Shown: positions 31,759-41,714 of the stretch, piece after piece
Layout of the letters: every line of letters starts with the position of its first letter
How positions within the stretch are numbered: position 1 is the first letter of the stretch
Assembly (NCBI GenBank): GCA_001931905.2
Contig: MSJI02000560.1
Span: 1-64,000, forward strand
DNA length: 64,000 bases
Reading direction: 5' to 3'
DNA from: Cladosporium sp. IMV 00045
Taxonomy: Eukaryota > Ascomycota > Dothideomycetes > Cladosporiales > Cladosporiaceae
Program-made: the position numbers and the translations under genes
Notes under the pieces: model-generated
Database searches by the model: none
What the model was told of the DNA's origin: nothing
Seen by the model: the letters and a program-made list of their open reading frames with translations, nothing else

Positions 31759-33778
31759 GGATTCAGCGGTATGCTCCAGTTAAGCTCTCAAGATAACGAG
31801 ATTGTCGAAGTGAGATGTGTTCAGAAGTATCCAGTCGTACTCCAAGCTCTTGACAGATGTTTGACCCCTTCCATCCCCTAGCTATTGTGTCCAACTACTC
31901 ACGTCTTCACATTCATAGAGGCGTTGAAAGGCTTTCGACAACTTGTCCCTTCTTCGACTGTCGAAACCCGACGTGTTTAGATGCGCGCACGAGCGTGAGA
32001 GTTTGGTCTTTGCAATTTTGCTCGGCTCTTTTGAAAAAAGGATGATGGCTTGAGCGTGGAGGAAAAGATCTCGAGGTTGATTAGGATCTGGACTTGCGGT
32101 ACACCTAGAAGGCGTGACGAGGTGGTTGTCGTGTGCCAGTGGTCTTCGAGCCGACCAAATTGTTCTTCCCATGCGCTGGTCCGGATATGTCGTCCAGAAT
32201 GCCTGAAACAAAAGTCATTGCCAATTTGTATTGATGTAAGTTACCTGTTGTGCTCGTCGATTCAGCGAGCGATTCGATACGCGGTTGAGAATGTTCCGAT
32301 GCTCGTTGAATGCTGCTGTTCCTTTATACCACCTCTTCCGAGTGGCTGCTTTCTACTTTACCTTAGCTAGATTCGCTTGTATTTGTTGGCAGTCATTGCT
32401 TGAGTGCAGGAGCAGGAAGCTGTGGCGTTCGGTGGTTTGCTAGGTGCTTGCTGGCAAACCTACGCGCGTTGCTCGAGCAAGACCTGCCAGTTGCTGTGTT
32501 TTCTGATTGCTATGACACCGTTTTCTTTGTTTGAACGGACGTAGGTGGTTTTGGCTTTCAAGGCAGGATGCTTCGCCGTTCTTGAGATATGGTTTGGTGG
32601 ACGCAATGAGTACCGGCGAGGCCATCCGTGTTCTTTTTCGTGGACCGTGCTTGCGCTCTTGCATATTGCTTTGTTTCTCAGCTCTTTCTGTCTGTTGGGG
32701 TTGCTCATCTTCGCGAAGGTCTGGGAATTCACCGGTCTCAATGACTATCGAAATTCAGGTGTCGGGGAAACCGCCCGTCGCGGTCATCGTGTACAATCTC
32801 TTTGACCTCATGTCGTGTGTAGCTTGCCATGAGTAGCTTCGTGGCTCGAGAATCAGCGCTTGCCCAATGATCTGAAAAAAGGTGCTTGTGGTTATCAAGA
32901 TCGAACGCCGCCAGTATGCGACGGACGTACTTGGCTATGCATCGATGCGTACCCAATCTTTTACCACATTCCTCAGCCTTGTGTTATGCGATCCTAAAGT
33001 CGTTTGAAGCTGCTGCGCTTTGTCGTTGGCGCTGCTTGCAGTCGCTTCGAATATGTCGCTGCTGGCCAGAGCAACGATTGCTCCATGCGTGTAATGCTCA
33101 CAACGCGTTTAGACTGGGATGGAGATTGAGATCGGTCAGAGCTGAAGCAATCAAGATCCGCATAGGCCTACTGCGCGTTGTAGATGGTTTCGTTCTGTAG
33201 GAGAGCAAGTTGAGGGTTCTCTTTCCAAAGCGGGCGTCTCGCCAAATAGTTACAGATAGTTTGCGCGTTTGCTTGTCATTGTCTTTTACAAAGAAGGCGG
33301 GCCTGCTTGTTCTTTGAGCTTTGTATCGACACATGAAGCCAGGGCCTGTAGCTCCTCGCGCAAAGGTTTGGTTACATCTTCGACATTTTACCACGCCCAG
33401 ACGGTCAGCGAGCTGTCTGATGGCATTGCGGCACGGCGAAGCAGCTCACCACTACGAAATGAAGGAAGTGATCACCTTTCCGTTCCCATCATCAATTGGA
33501 GAATAATACATTCGATATCTACAGTCTTTACATGCTACAAGATCGCAAGACAGACTGCTAGACACCCTGTTCTGCTCCCATACCTCACTCATACCCACCC
33601 ACAAAGTGTATGGTCAAGGTGAAGGAGCTCAAGCCCATGACCCCTACGCACGCACGTGCCGCTCGAGGCCTCTCGAGCCTTCTAAACCTGCTCAATCGAC
33701 ACCAATGCTGCCTAAATGATCGCTGAGATAGGACTAGCGTGTATGCCAAGGCGCGTGATTCGACGGCCTGCCCTCTGC
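30754..33778. other. About 3 kb without a supported gene (copy 1)
   Basis: Only short frames, none keeping its reading frame in the homologous stretch 44438-47284. Indels between the copies are not multiples of three. It includes a run of about nine CAG units at 31729-31755 that is missing from copy 2. I see no transposon termini. Confidence 0.5.
31729..31755 (+). repeat. CAG microsatellite present only in copy 1
   Basis: Nine CAG units in copy 1; the equivalent place in copy 2 (about 45455-45465) reads CAGCTGCAGCATGG with no run. Confidence 0.85.
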
Positions 33779-33937
33779 CTATAAGTACCTGCTTCCCTAC
33801 CTCCCAACTGTCAGCTTTTCTCTCTCCATCCTGCTGCTGCTGCTGCTGCCACTTCTCGCTTTCCTTGGTGCTCTCTCTCCTTGTTCTCCTTTCTCCTCGC
33901 TCTCACTTCATCTCTCTCTCTCTCTTCTGCTAACGTG
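33779..33937 (+). promoter_or_regulatory. Promoter-like block with TATA and CT-rich tract (copy 1)
   Basis: CTATAAGTA at 33779-33787 is followed at about 30-145 bp by a long CT-rich tract (33811-33925), the usual look of a strongly expressed fungal promoter and leader. Then comes CTAACGTGATG. The arrangement is kept in copy 2 (47285-47458) although repeat lengths in the tract differ. No long ORF follows, so the transcript would carry a very short ORF or be non-coding. Confidence 0.45.
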
Positions 33938-34012
33938 ATGTCCCTCGCCCTTTGCATTGGCAATAGGCCGGGTTGTCAAGAGTTCAGTTTGACAACGCGT
34001 CTGCTAATGTGA
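33938..34012 (+). CDS. Conserved 24-codon short ORF after the promoter-like block (copy 1)
   Basis: Reads MSLALCIGNRPGCQ then differs, and ends RLLM. The copy-2 version (47459-47533) has the same start, length and stop; the last third varies (EFSLTT here, GFNLKK there). It may be an upstream ORF, a peptide gene or chance. The internal sequence GGCAATAG followed by GCCGGG could also act as a splice acceptor. Confidence 0.2.
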   Translation: MSLALCIGNRPGCQEFSLTTRLLM

Positions 34013-34052
34013 GCACCAATTGGTTTTACCAGATGCAAATGCAGTAATCGAG

Positions 34053-34068
34053 CCGCCTTTCTAGGCGG
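34053..34068 (+). other. Conserved GC-rich hairpin CCGCC-TTTCTA-GGCGG (copy 1)
   Basis: A 5-bp perfect stem with a 6-nt loop, identical in copy 2 (47574-47589) within otherwise diverged sequence, followed about 30 bp later by T-rich sequence. Confidence 0.4.
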
Positions 34069-37000
34069 GTCGCCTCTGCAATTGTATACATCCATTTTCT
34101 TTTCATCACGTTCTTGCCTTTTGCAAGTACTTGGAGAAGAGAAAGTCCATCAAACCACCTCGTAGTCAATGTGCGCGTCAAGTACATGTAGCTAGGTAGG
34201 GAGGTACTTTGCTCAGTGGTTCTGTTCCCTGCGTACGGCAGCTGGAGGAAGATCTCAGCGCTTTGGGGCTTGGAATCGCTGTATCTCTCGACAATCTTGT
34301 GCAACACCTATGCAACAACCAAAGTCGTAGCTCGTGTAGATACTCTCTTCAGTCTTTCCAGATAATCATGTCCATTTTGATGTGTGCATCTCGTAGTTCA
34401 TTGTCCCGTTGCTGTGGTGAGAGAGCTGCTCAGCAAACTTCAACGCCATTTGCTTTAAGCAAAGCTCCAGCAAAACATCCTCCGGATCTATCACTCACTG
34501 TCGCAAAATCTAAGATCTTGTGTGTCGTCAACAACTATCGGTATCTATATTACCCTCCCATGAGATCAACTAAGCCGTGTCGACATTTTGCGAAATGGTC
34601 GCCCGCGATGTGCGCCGTCTTGGGCGGCTTCGCTTGCTCCCATGCCCAACCTCAGCCCGACAGCAAACCGCCAAAACGAATGCTTTCAAGCAATTTTATT
34701 CGACGCAGTATCTCTCACCATCTAACGGCTGATATAGGTTCAATAAAATGAGCAAATTCGCAACACTGTCACCAAAGACACCACCGTGTTCGACAGCTCA
34801 AACCTGCGGTCGACAACAACGCAACGGAGAGTAAACTACGATTCCTCTCTTTTCTCCTGCCAAATGTGCGCAAGATCTTAGGAACGGTTCTGGATACCCT
34901 GTCGAATCATCATGAGTCCGCATAAAACCAAAGTCGCGTCAACAAAATGATGAGCATCGGCACGCACGAACACAGTACCGCTCCACCAGATCCAGGAAGC
35001 CGGTAAAAGACGAACAAACAGCAAGAGTATCATGATTGGATTTCAGTTCTCCCGAAACAGCTATCAAAGCCGAAGATACTCACATGAGACCGTTCTGCAG
35101 CAAGGACTGCTGCGCGCTTTGCGAGCACCAGGGAGCAGACAAGGTGAGAAGCTCACGGACAGCATTCCAAGCAAATCACTACGTGTATGCCACGATCAAA
35201 AGCATGACTGCCCTTTCAAGCAAAGAGATCTGTCGATACACGACACTTGATTGGCCTTGACAGAGGAGCGAAGAAGCGGATCGCGTGGCGCGCGTGCAAG
35301 GTCATGCGCCACAAACGACATGGTGCGCGCTGACATCAAGAGCCATCGTCGTTGAAAGAGTGCGTCATCGAGGCATGGAGATTTTGGCATTCCAGATGCC
35401 CTCTTCTGTCAACGCCTTCACCTTGCCCTCGGCAACGGTTTTTCGTTCAATCGCGTATCAATCAGTCGCTGACCGCCACTCTCCAGTCATTTCGCCTGAT
35501 AAACGTGCGCTTTTCCTACCGATCTTCGACAGGCGAACAACGATTCCTTTGCTCCGATCGCGAGAGGATCCAGCGAGCCTTCCATGAAACTTCGCAAACG
35601 ATCGATTGCTACATTACATCGATCACTCAACGCAAGTTTGAGCATTTGAACGACACCTCTCTTTGCGCGGTCTTTGAGCGAAACGAGCGAATGAAGAGAT
35701 CAAGAGCTTGTGAGCTGAGCACAAATGATGATTTACGACGTGGATGCGAAGCTATTACAGAGCAGGGTTTAATTCAGGAGGTAGATGAATATCAGTGTGT
35801 GTGAGCATACAAGACGCGATCATTTACGTCTCAGAGTTGGCGCTTTCGCGCACCACAACAGACTTGTACAAGTACAAGAAAGCAAGAGCTAGCTTGAATA
35901 TCTGCTTGAGCAAAGGTTGACGGGTTCTTTCGTGACGATCGCTCAACAGTCTTGTCCATTGTTTTATGCGCTTCTGATGCTCTGGTAAAGTCGTGAAACG
36001 AACCTAGCATATGAAATCCTTCTCCTGTGCTGTACAATAGCCGCATTGTCGGTTCCACCCACGCTGTCTTGGATCAAAGAAACAACGGTTGACACTCGTT
36101 TTCATTGACCCCGCTGTAGAAGTAAAAGTAGATTCAATCCAAACAGTGCAACTGGCGACCAAGAAAGAACAAGAATGCATTTGACAGTTCGCGTCCAGGG
36201 GTCCACGAATGCCGAGCGCTGTATCACGACAAGAATCGCCCAGAAGCTCAGCATCGATCAATAACCGCAGACATCATTGCCTAACCGAATATCTGCCATG
36301 GTGGGGTGATTTGATGCTGTACAGGCAACGGGTTGTGTTCCAATGGGGACTAGCGCCAAGCGCTGTGATCTGTGCTGGCCTTGTGTGTGTATATGATCTG
36401 GCATCCCAGCCTCACGCTTTCAATCCTTCTCTCCCTCATTCCGACCTGATCCATTGCGCGCGATTTGGTCGTGTGAAAGTTCGCATCGGTCACCGTCACC
36501 CCTGCACTGCGATGCTGTTGCCTCTCCTCGCGAGACCTTCATGGCATGCGGCTCCTTTTCCATTGACCGTAGATCGAAAGGACCTCACCCTCGCGTCCTC
36601 CGAGAGCTCTCAGCTCCTTTGTATTGGAGCGGCGCCGCGGTTGAGGTCCGACATTTCTTTCAGTAGATAGATCTTACGTGACATTGCGGTATGTGAATAA
36701 TTCGATGCAAGTGCCCACATGATGTCTCAAGGCTTCTATTCTTCAACTGGGCCGTTTCATTGTGAAGGTGAATAATACCCTCAATTGCGCGTGAAGGCCT
36801 GTCGTGCATGCATGACCTGTGGCTCGTGCGCAGAGCCCTTGTTTATGCACAAAGCGAGCTGCGGCTTCGCTTCGTTTGCTCGCTCTTCCACTGCCGCTCC
36901 ACCACACCTCCCACCCATCATCAACACTCGCACGCTCATGGCGGCATCCCAAGCACGTCGCACGTTCAAGATGGCTACCTTCTCTTGCTCATCGATGGCA

Positions 37001-38650
37001 GAGATCGATGCATCTTCGTGCCACCGCGCACTGGTGTGCCGTCGAAAAGCGCTGCCTCGCAGGCTCTCACGGTGTTGAGCACGCAACGGTGAGTCCACAC
37101 CCTCGTCGCGATGTCCACTGCAATAGATGCGACTCGCGCATCCGCAATCGACCTCGCTCGGTCAACACTCGATCAGTCATCACTGCCGTGCTCATTTGAC
37201 AGATCGTGCGCTAATTTCCGGTGTAGGCTTGGCAGTCGACTCCGCGTGAAGTGAGGTTGGCTTTCGCCACCGCGCCTCCGCCACTTGACTTGCACTCAAC
37301 CACCAACATTCCAAGCTTTTCAATCTTCTGCGCGTCTTTTGATCACATCAAAAGGTAAGTCTTTCTGCATCTCCACGCTCCCTCACACACCTGATCTGCT
37401 CGATACCGCGGGAAGCGACTCAACGGTCGCGCTCCCACGAACTCCAGCTCCAGCAGACGCGTCAAAACCCCTCCTCTCACATCCCAGCCATCATTCTCAC
37501 TGCGCAAGTACTGACATGCGCAACAGGTCCTCAGCGCGCTGCTTTGGGTGTCAACACTCCCTGCAGCGTCGCCTCTGCACCTTCGCGCACGCGCGCGCCG
37601 CACTCGAGTGGGCAAGGCGCCATCAGGCCTTCAACCCTTTTCGCGGCTTTGTCCTGCGCGCGCGCACAAGACTGCAACGCGTCCATCTCAGTAGCCTGCC
37701 TAACAAACAGCGTCTGCGCTGCTTGTCTTGCCTGAGACATCTTGAGGTGGCAACTCACGCGCTCACAATGGTATGTCCGACGCGCCGCCTGCAATCAGGC
37801 TTGAGTCCCAGGCGTTTGGCTGACACATACCGCAGGTCATCCATAGCCTGCCCTGCCACACTTCGCACACCATCACTGCCACCCTCCCCGTTAGCACTCG
37901 TTGTGTCGCAAGCATCGAGCAGATCAACGGTAACCCTTCGCTCGCGAGCGATCCTTCCCCAAAGCAAGCGCTCCTACCCAAGACAATGCATTCAGTCGGA
38001 CGTCTTGAGCTTCTAGCTCGTTTGGCGGCGATGTTGACAGTGCCTCGGTGCTGTCAACAATGCCTTGGTGCCAGACTGAGTCTTGAAAGCGTCCAAGAAT
38101 AAGCATCACCAGGCGGTCATGGGCTTTCCTTTTGGCTAAATCCTGCTGCAGGGCGGTGCGGCCCTTGACAAAAACAGCCAGCATCAAGCCCTCCCTCCTC
38201 CAACTTGACGCATGGTTACAGTCAGGGCTACAGCCATCTTTCCAATCAGCTGTTGATAACGTCTCGCTCTCGAAGATACGATACTGACTGCGCTCCAGGG
38301 TTACCACGGATTGCCACGTGCAAATGGCTCACCTCATCCATTCGGGCGACTCTACACTCCGCGCTTGGCCTTTCTTCGTGGCAAGCGCGGTCTTAAGTCG
38401 CCCAAGAGCAAACCATCATCCATCTAATGGACACCCTCGCTCACTGAACTGCGTCCTCGACCCAATCGGGCGTGGCTTGGTCTTCCAGGGAACATGGGAC
38501 CCCTTGCCGCCGCTGCTCTTGCAGCAACCCCCCTTCCCCATCTTATGAGAGTGCTTCAGCTGACTTCTTCTTCATCTTCTTCTAGGGTGGGTCACAGCAG
38601 GTCTGTCCGAGCGCTCCTCGGGCCACCAAGCTGCTGACCCGACAACTCAT

Positions 38651-38882
38651 CCCCTCCCCCATGTGTACAGTTCTTCAGCTAACTTTTTTTTCTTCACAGG
38701 TTGCCTTGCGCAGTCGCTCGGGTGGAACCCTTTAGGACACCCGATGCGGCTCACCCGACCACCGCACCCCCTCCCCCTGTGTACAGTTCTTCAGCTAACT
38801 TTCTTTTCTTCACAGATTTTCTCGACCAGTCGCTCGGGTGGAACCCTTCAGGACACCCGATGCCGCTCACCTCTCGACGCTC
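38651..38882 (+). repeat. 116-bp tandem duplication, only in copy 1
   Basis: Two adjacent degenerate units, offset 116 bp, each containing CCCCTCCCCC, GTGTACAGTTCTTCAGCTAAC, a T-rich run, CTTCACAG and then CAGTCGCTCGGGTGGAACCC. Copy 2 has a single unit near 52089-52205. Each unit carries an intron-end-like branch, pyrimidine tract and AG. Confidence 0.8.
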
Positions 38883-39668
38883 GCGTCATCGCTGCGTTCT
38901 CACTGAGCTGCGCTTCCGAGACCAATGGTTTCGCGGTAAGAACAGGAACGCCAGAACAACGGATACCCGGTACACCAGCAGATGCCCGCCCTCCTCTCAT
39001 GAGGTCTGGGCTGATGCAAGAGGTGGCACACTCCAAGGCACACTGTACTCATGGGTCCCCCTGAGAAGATCTTACTACCATCTTTTCAGGGTTTGCCAGT
39101 CACTTCGCCATCCGACCCTCGGTCACCCAATGGATGTGTGAGTAAAGGCAAGGGCCCTAGATCAATGTCCAGATGCACCAGCAGACGCTTCGCTTCTGTC
39201 ATGGCTTCGGCTCATGACAAGGTGTAAGATGATGCATGGAGCGCTGGGCGCGGACTTTTGAACAGCGGGAGCCCGAGAGCAATGGCTTTTACTGAACTAG
39301 TGGTCCGACATTCCTCCACACACTCTCGACAACTCCAACGGGTCTTCAACGGAAAAGGTACGTTATTTCCACATCCTCAACAATATCAACAGCATTTCAT
39401 GGGTCTCTTGGAGCGGGCCGATACTCCCAACTCCAAGGCGCCGGCAATTCGTCATCCGACCTTCGTGTCTCTTTATATGGATGTGCGAGTGAAGGCAAAG
39501 ACCCTAGATCAATGTTCTGTTGATCCAGTAAGCGCTTCGCTTCTGTCATGGCTTCGGCTCATAACAAGGTGTAAGAACTCTGGAGCACTGAGCACGAGGC
39601 CCTAAATGAACGTGTGCTCCCCGCCTCCCCCATGGCCCTTTCATGGAGCTTCGCAGAACGAGGGCCCC

Positions 39669-39940
39669 GACATTTCCAAGAGTCTCATGAGGGTTTCTAA
39701 CGTGCGACACTGTTTGTCCGAGGGCACGTCGCAAGGCAGAATACCTCAGATTCGAACTTGACAATCGCAAGAGTTTCATGAGGTTTTCTGACGTGCGACG
39801 CTCTCTACGCATGGGCGCGTCGCAAAGCAGAGTACCCCAAGTTGGACTCGACACTTCCAAAGGTTTCATGAGGGTTTCTTAAGTGTGCGATGCTCACTTG
39901 CCCAAGGGCGAATCGCAAGGCGGAAGACCCGAGATCGAAG
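39669..39940 (+). repeat. Three tandem ~90-bp degenerate repeats (copy 1)
   Basis: Units start at 39669, 39760 and 39850, each with GACANTNNCAA, TTCATGAGG, GTGCGA and GTCGCAAGGCAGA-type blocks. Period 90-91 bp. Copy 2 has the same three units at 52973, 53063 and 53153 with period exactly 90. Confidence 0.85.
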
Positions 39941-40152
39941 CTTGTCTGCCAATCTCTTCATCCCGGCCTATGCTCCTTCGGGATCCGGGGATGCTTGAGG
40001 ATGGATAGAACACACATTTCTCTTTTGTTGGAGTCGATGAAGTCTTTCCCCGTTCCAAAGAGCATGCTGACTTTTCCTTCCTGGCAGTCCTCCAACCCCT
40101 GTCCTGCTTGCCAGTATCCATTGCGAAGGATCGTACTGCAAGTGACACTGAA

Positions 40153-40198
40153 CCTCCTCCTCCTCCTCCTCCTCCTCCTCCTCCTCCTCCTCCTCCTC
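40153..40198 (+). repeat. CCT microsatellite (about 15 units), copy 1
   Basis: A pure CCT run ending in CTTGCTGCTGTCAAGGTGAGT. Copy 2 (53456-53501) has the same length, unlike the other microsatellites in the block. Confidence 0.9.
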
Positions 40199-40297
40199 TT
40201 GCTGCTGTCAAGGTGAGTCAGCCCAGAACGACGACACGTCCTTGCCGCAACCACACTTGCTTTCACACGGGCCTTTTTTCTCAGCCATACCGTCACC

Positions 40298-40373
40298 ATG
40301 GATGCGCTTGACCAACTAAGGCCTAAGATCAACCTCCGCGCTGCCTGGCAAAATCGCTCCAAGCTAGATCGCT
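40298..40373 (+). pseudogene. Start of a possible gene cut by the N gap (copy 1 of 53601-53900)
   Basis: ATG in strong context (CACCATGG) after an intron-like 3' end (TTTTTTCTCAG), giving MDALDQLRPKINLRAAWQNR before the gap. The uncut counterpart begins at 53601. Coding status is uncertain. Confidence 0.3.
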
Positions 40374-40393
40374 NNNNNNNNNNNNNNNNNNNN
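40374..40393. other. Assembly gap of 20 N
   Basis: Exactly 20 undetermined bases. The left side ends in the last part of the duplicated block; the right side begins inside the GHITM-type coding sequence, near the start of the block. Confidence 1.
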
Positions 40394-40395
40394 GT

Positions 40396-40935
40396 ATCGG
40401 TCTCGTTGGCTCGATCGGAAGCATGATGGTCTGCTACAACACCCACCCTTCGAACTACATGCTCAAGTACGGCTCCTGGGCCACCTTCAACCTGACCCAG
40501 GCCGCGCTTCTGTCTCCGATGTTCTTCTTCAGCCCTGCGATTCTCGCCCGCGCTGGTCTTTACACTGTTGGTATCATGGGAAGCATTGCGATTGTTGGCG
40601 CGACGGCCAAGCAAGATAAGTACCTATACCTCGGCGGCCCGCTGCTTGCTGGTGTTGCCCTTGTTGCGCTCTCCGGTCTTGCACCTATGGTGCTGCCTGC
40701 GACCGCGATCCGCACTCTTGCGTGGACCGAGAACATCTGGCTCTACGGCGGTCTTGCCGTCTTCATGGGCTTCACCCTCTACGATGTCCAGAAGATTCTC
40801 AACCACGCCCGCATGGCGCAGCGCGGTCTGAGGCCCAAGGACACCGTGAACGAGAGCATCAGCCTTGAGCTCGACTTCATCAACATCTTCGTCCGCCTGG
40901 TCCAGATCATGTCCATGCAGCAGAGGAGGAAGTAA
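40396..40935 (+). CDS. GHITM/TMBIM5-type protein, 5'-truncated copy 2
   Basis: In frame from the first full codon after the gap: IGLVGSIGS, then MMVCYNTHPSNYMLKYG to the stop, 179 residues. The protein matches the C-terminal half of the complete copy at 26241-27269 residue for residue, while the DNA differs at scattered third positions. That pattern means both copies have been kept by selection since they diverged. The missing N-terminal half is off the gap, not decayed, so this is an assembly truncation rather than an evident pseudogene. Confidence 0.9.
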   Translation: MGLVGSIGSMMVCYNTHPSNYMLKYGSWATFNLTQAALLSPMFFFSPAILARAGLYTVGIMGSIAIVGATAKQDKYLYLGGPLLAGVALVALSGLAPMVLPATAIRTLAWTENIWLYGGLAVFMGFTLYDVQKILNHARMAQRGLRPKDTVNESISLELDFINIFVRLVQIMSMQQRRK

Positions 40936-41714
40936 GCTCCAGCGTTTTCACAACGTACGCGATGGAGGACGTGTATTCTTATGATAACCAAACAGCACCT
41001 ATGACCCGGTGAGATGGAGTTGGGCATGGTCTGTTTCAACCTTTCTATTTGTTTGCCTGCGATATTAGCCTTATTTTCAGATAATCCCTTCTCTTCAAGA
41101 ACAAGCGAAAGCTTCGAAAAAACAATTGTTGTCACTAGCTTCTAGCAAGTCGTTATCTTCTACATGTTCTATCCATTTTTGCAATCTGAATTGATCCTCC
41201 GTCCCATCGGAAGGTGTATACCACCATCTCAGCCTTCTTCATCATACAGATACCTCATCTCTCATTCAGCACGGGCCTGAATAATACACGCAGATAAGGT
41301 AGCATTATAGAAAGCTTGTGCCAGCATCTAGCCCTTAGCCTGCATCGTTCTCGACGTCACCTTGCGCTTGATCGCATCATCTTCACGTCCCGATAGACCT
41401 CGAAAGTTTCCAATCCAAGGTACCCTGCCGTTCTGCTGAGCTTGCTTCAACCCGCTGCTTATCAGCTCGGAATTTTAGTAGAGCAAACCGCGCAGCAGCT
41501 GCCAACCAGAGCGAAAGCTTAAAAGGCTGCGAGTGCCTTTCAAGAAACATTGCAGTTCCTCACAGTAGCATTTTCACGTTCACCCTTCAAACATTGTTTA
41601 CAGAAGTACACGTATTCTAGGCATCTTCTCACCACACCTGCATCATTCTTCTTCAACTTCTACGAGTTCACGCACTTCCGGCCTTAGCAATACGCCATCC
41701 TAAGTTCGCCTATC
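40936..41714. other. Intergenic region (copy 2) upstream of the second asparagine synthetase
   Basis: Matches 27270-28056 with small indels; no gene is seen. Confidence 0.5.

Larger units (their letters stand above)
34069..40297. other. About 6.2 kb without a supported long ORF but with intron-like signals and tandem repeats (copy 1)
   Basis: The left half is like the previous gene-free stretch. From about 36290 rightward the two copies are much more alike, and on the plus strand I see many splice-like elements: AAAAGGTAAGT near 37349, TTCTTCACAG near 38690 and 38808, CATCTTTTCAG near 39089, GGAAAAGGTACG near 39354, and CAAGGTGAGTC near 40211. They suggest a spliced transcript, coding or not, but no continuous protein can be assembled with confidence. 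Confidence 0.4.
26728..40373 (+). repeat. Large direct duplication, copy 1 (13,646 bp)
   Basis: Homologous end to end with 40394-53676. It begins inside the GHITM-type gene and ends at the N gap, in the sequence CTAGATCGCT. Coding exons differ by scattered, mostly synonymous changes; non-coding parts range from roughly 88 percent by eye (around 33-34 kb) to stretches of perfect identity (36290-36428). Copy 1 is about 360 bp longer through small indels and a 116-bp tandem repeat. Whether it is a true duplication or an assembly of two haplotypes is discussed in the findings. Confidence 0.95.

Noticed and set aside
30754..36289. Transposon or RIP-mutated element in the gene-free part of the duplication
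   Set aside because: No terminal repeats, no transposase or reverse transcriptase motifs in any frame, and base composition is not AT-skewed.
37285..38016. 243-codon plus-strand ORF in copy 1
   Set aside because: In copy 2 (50805-51251) the frame is lost through small indels, so it is not kept as protein.
39958..40614. Minus-strand ORF running through the N gap
   Set aside because: Translation across undetermined bases joins unrelated sequences; it is an artefact and the antisense of the GHITM-type gene.
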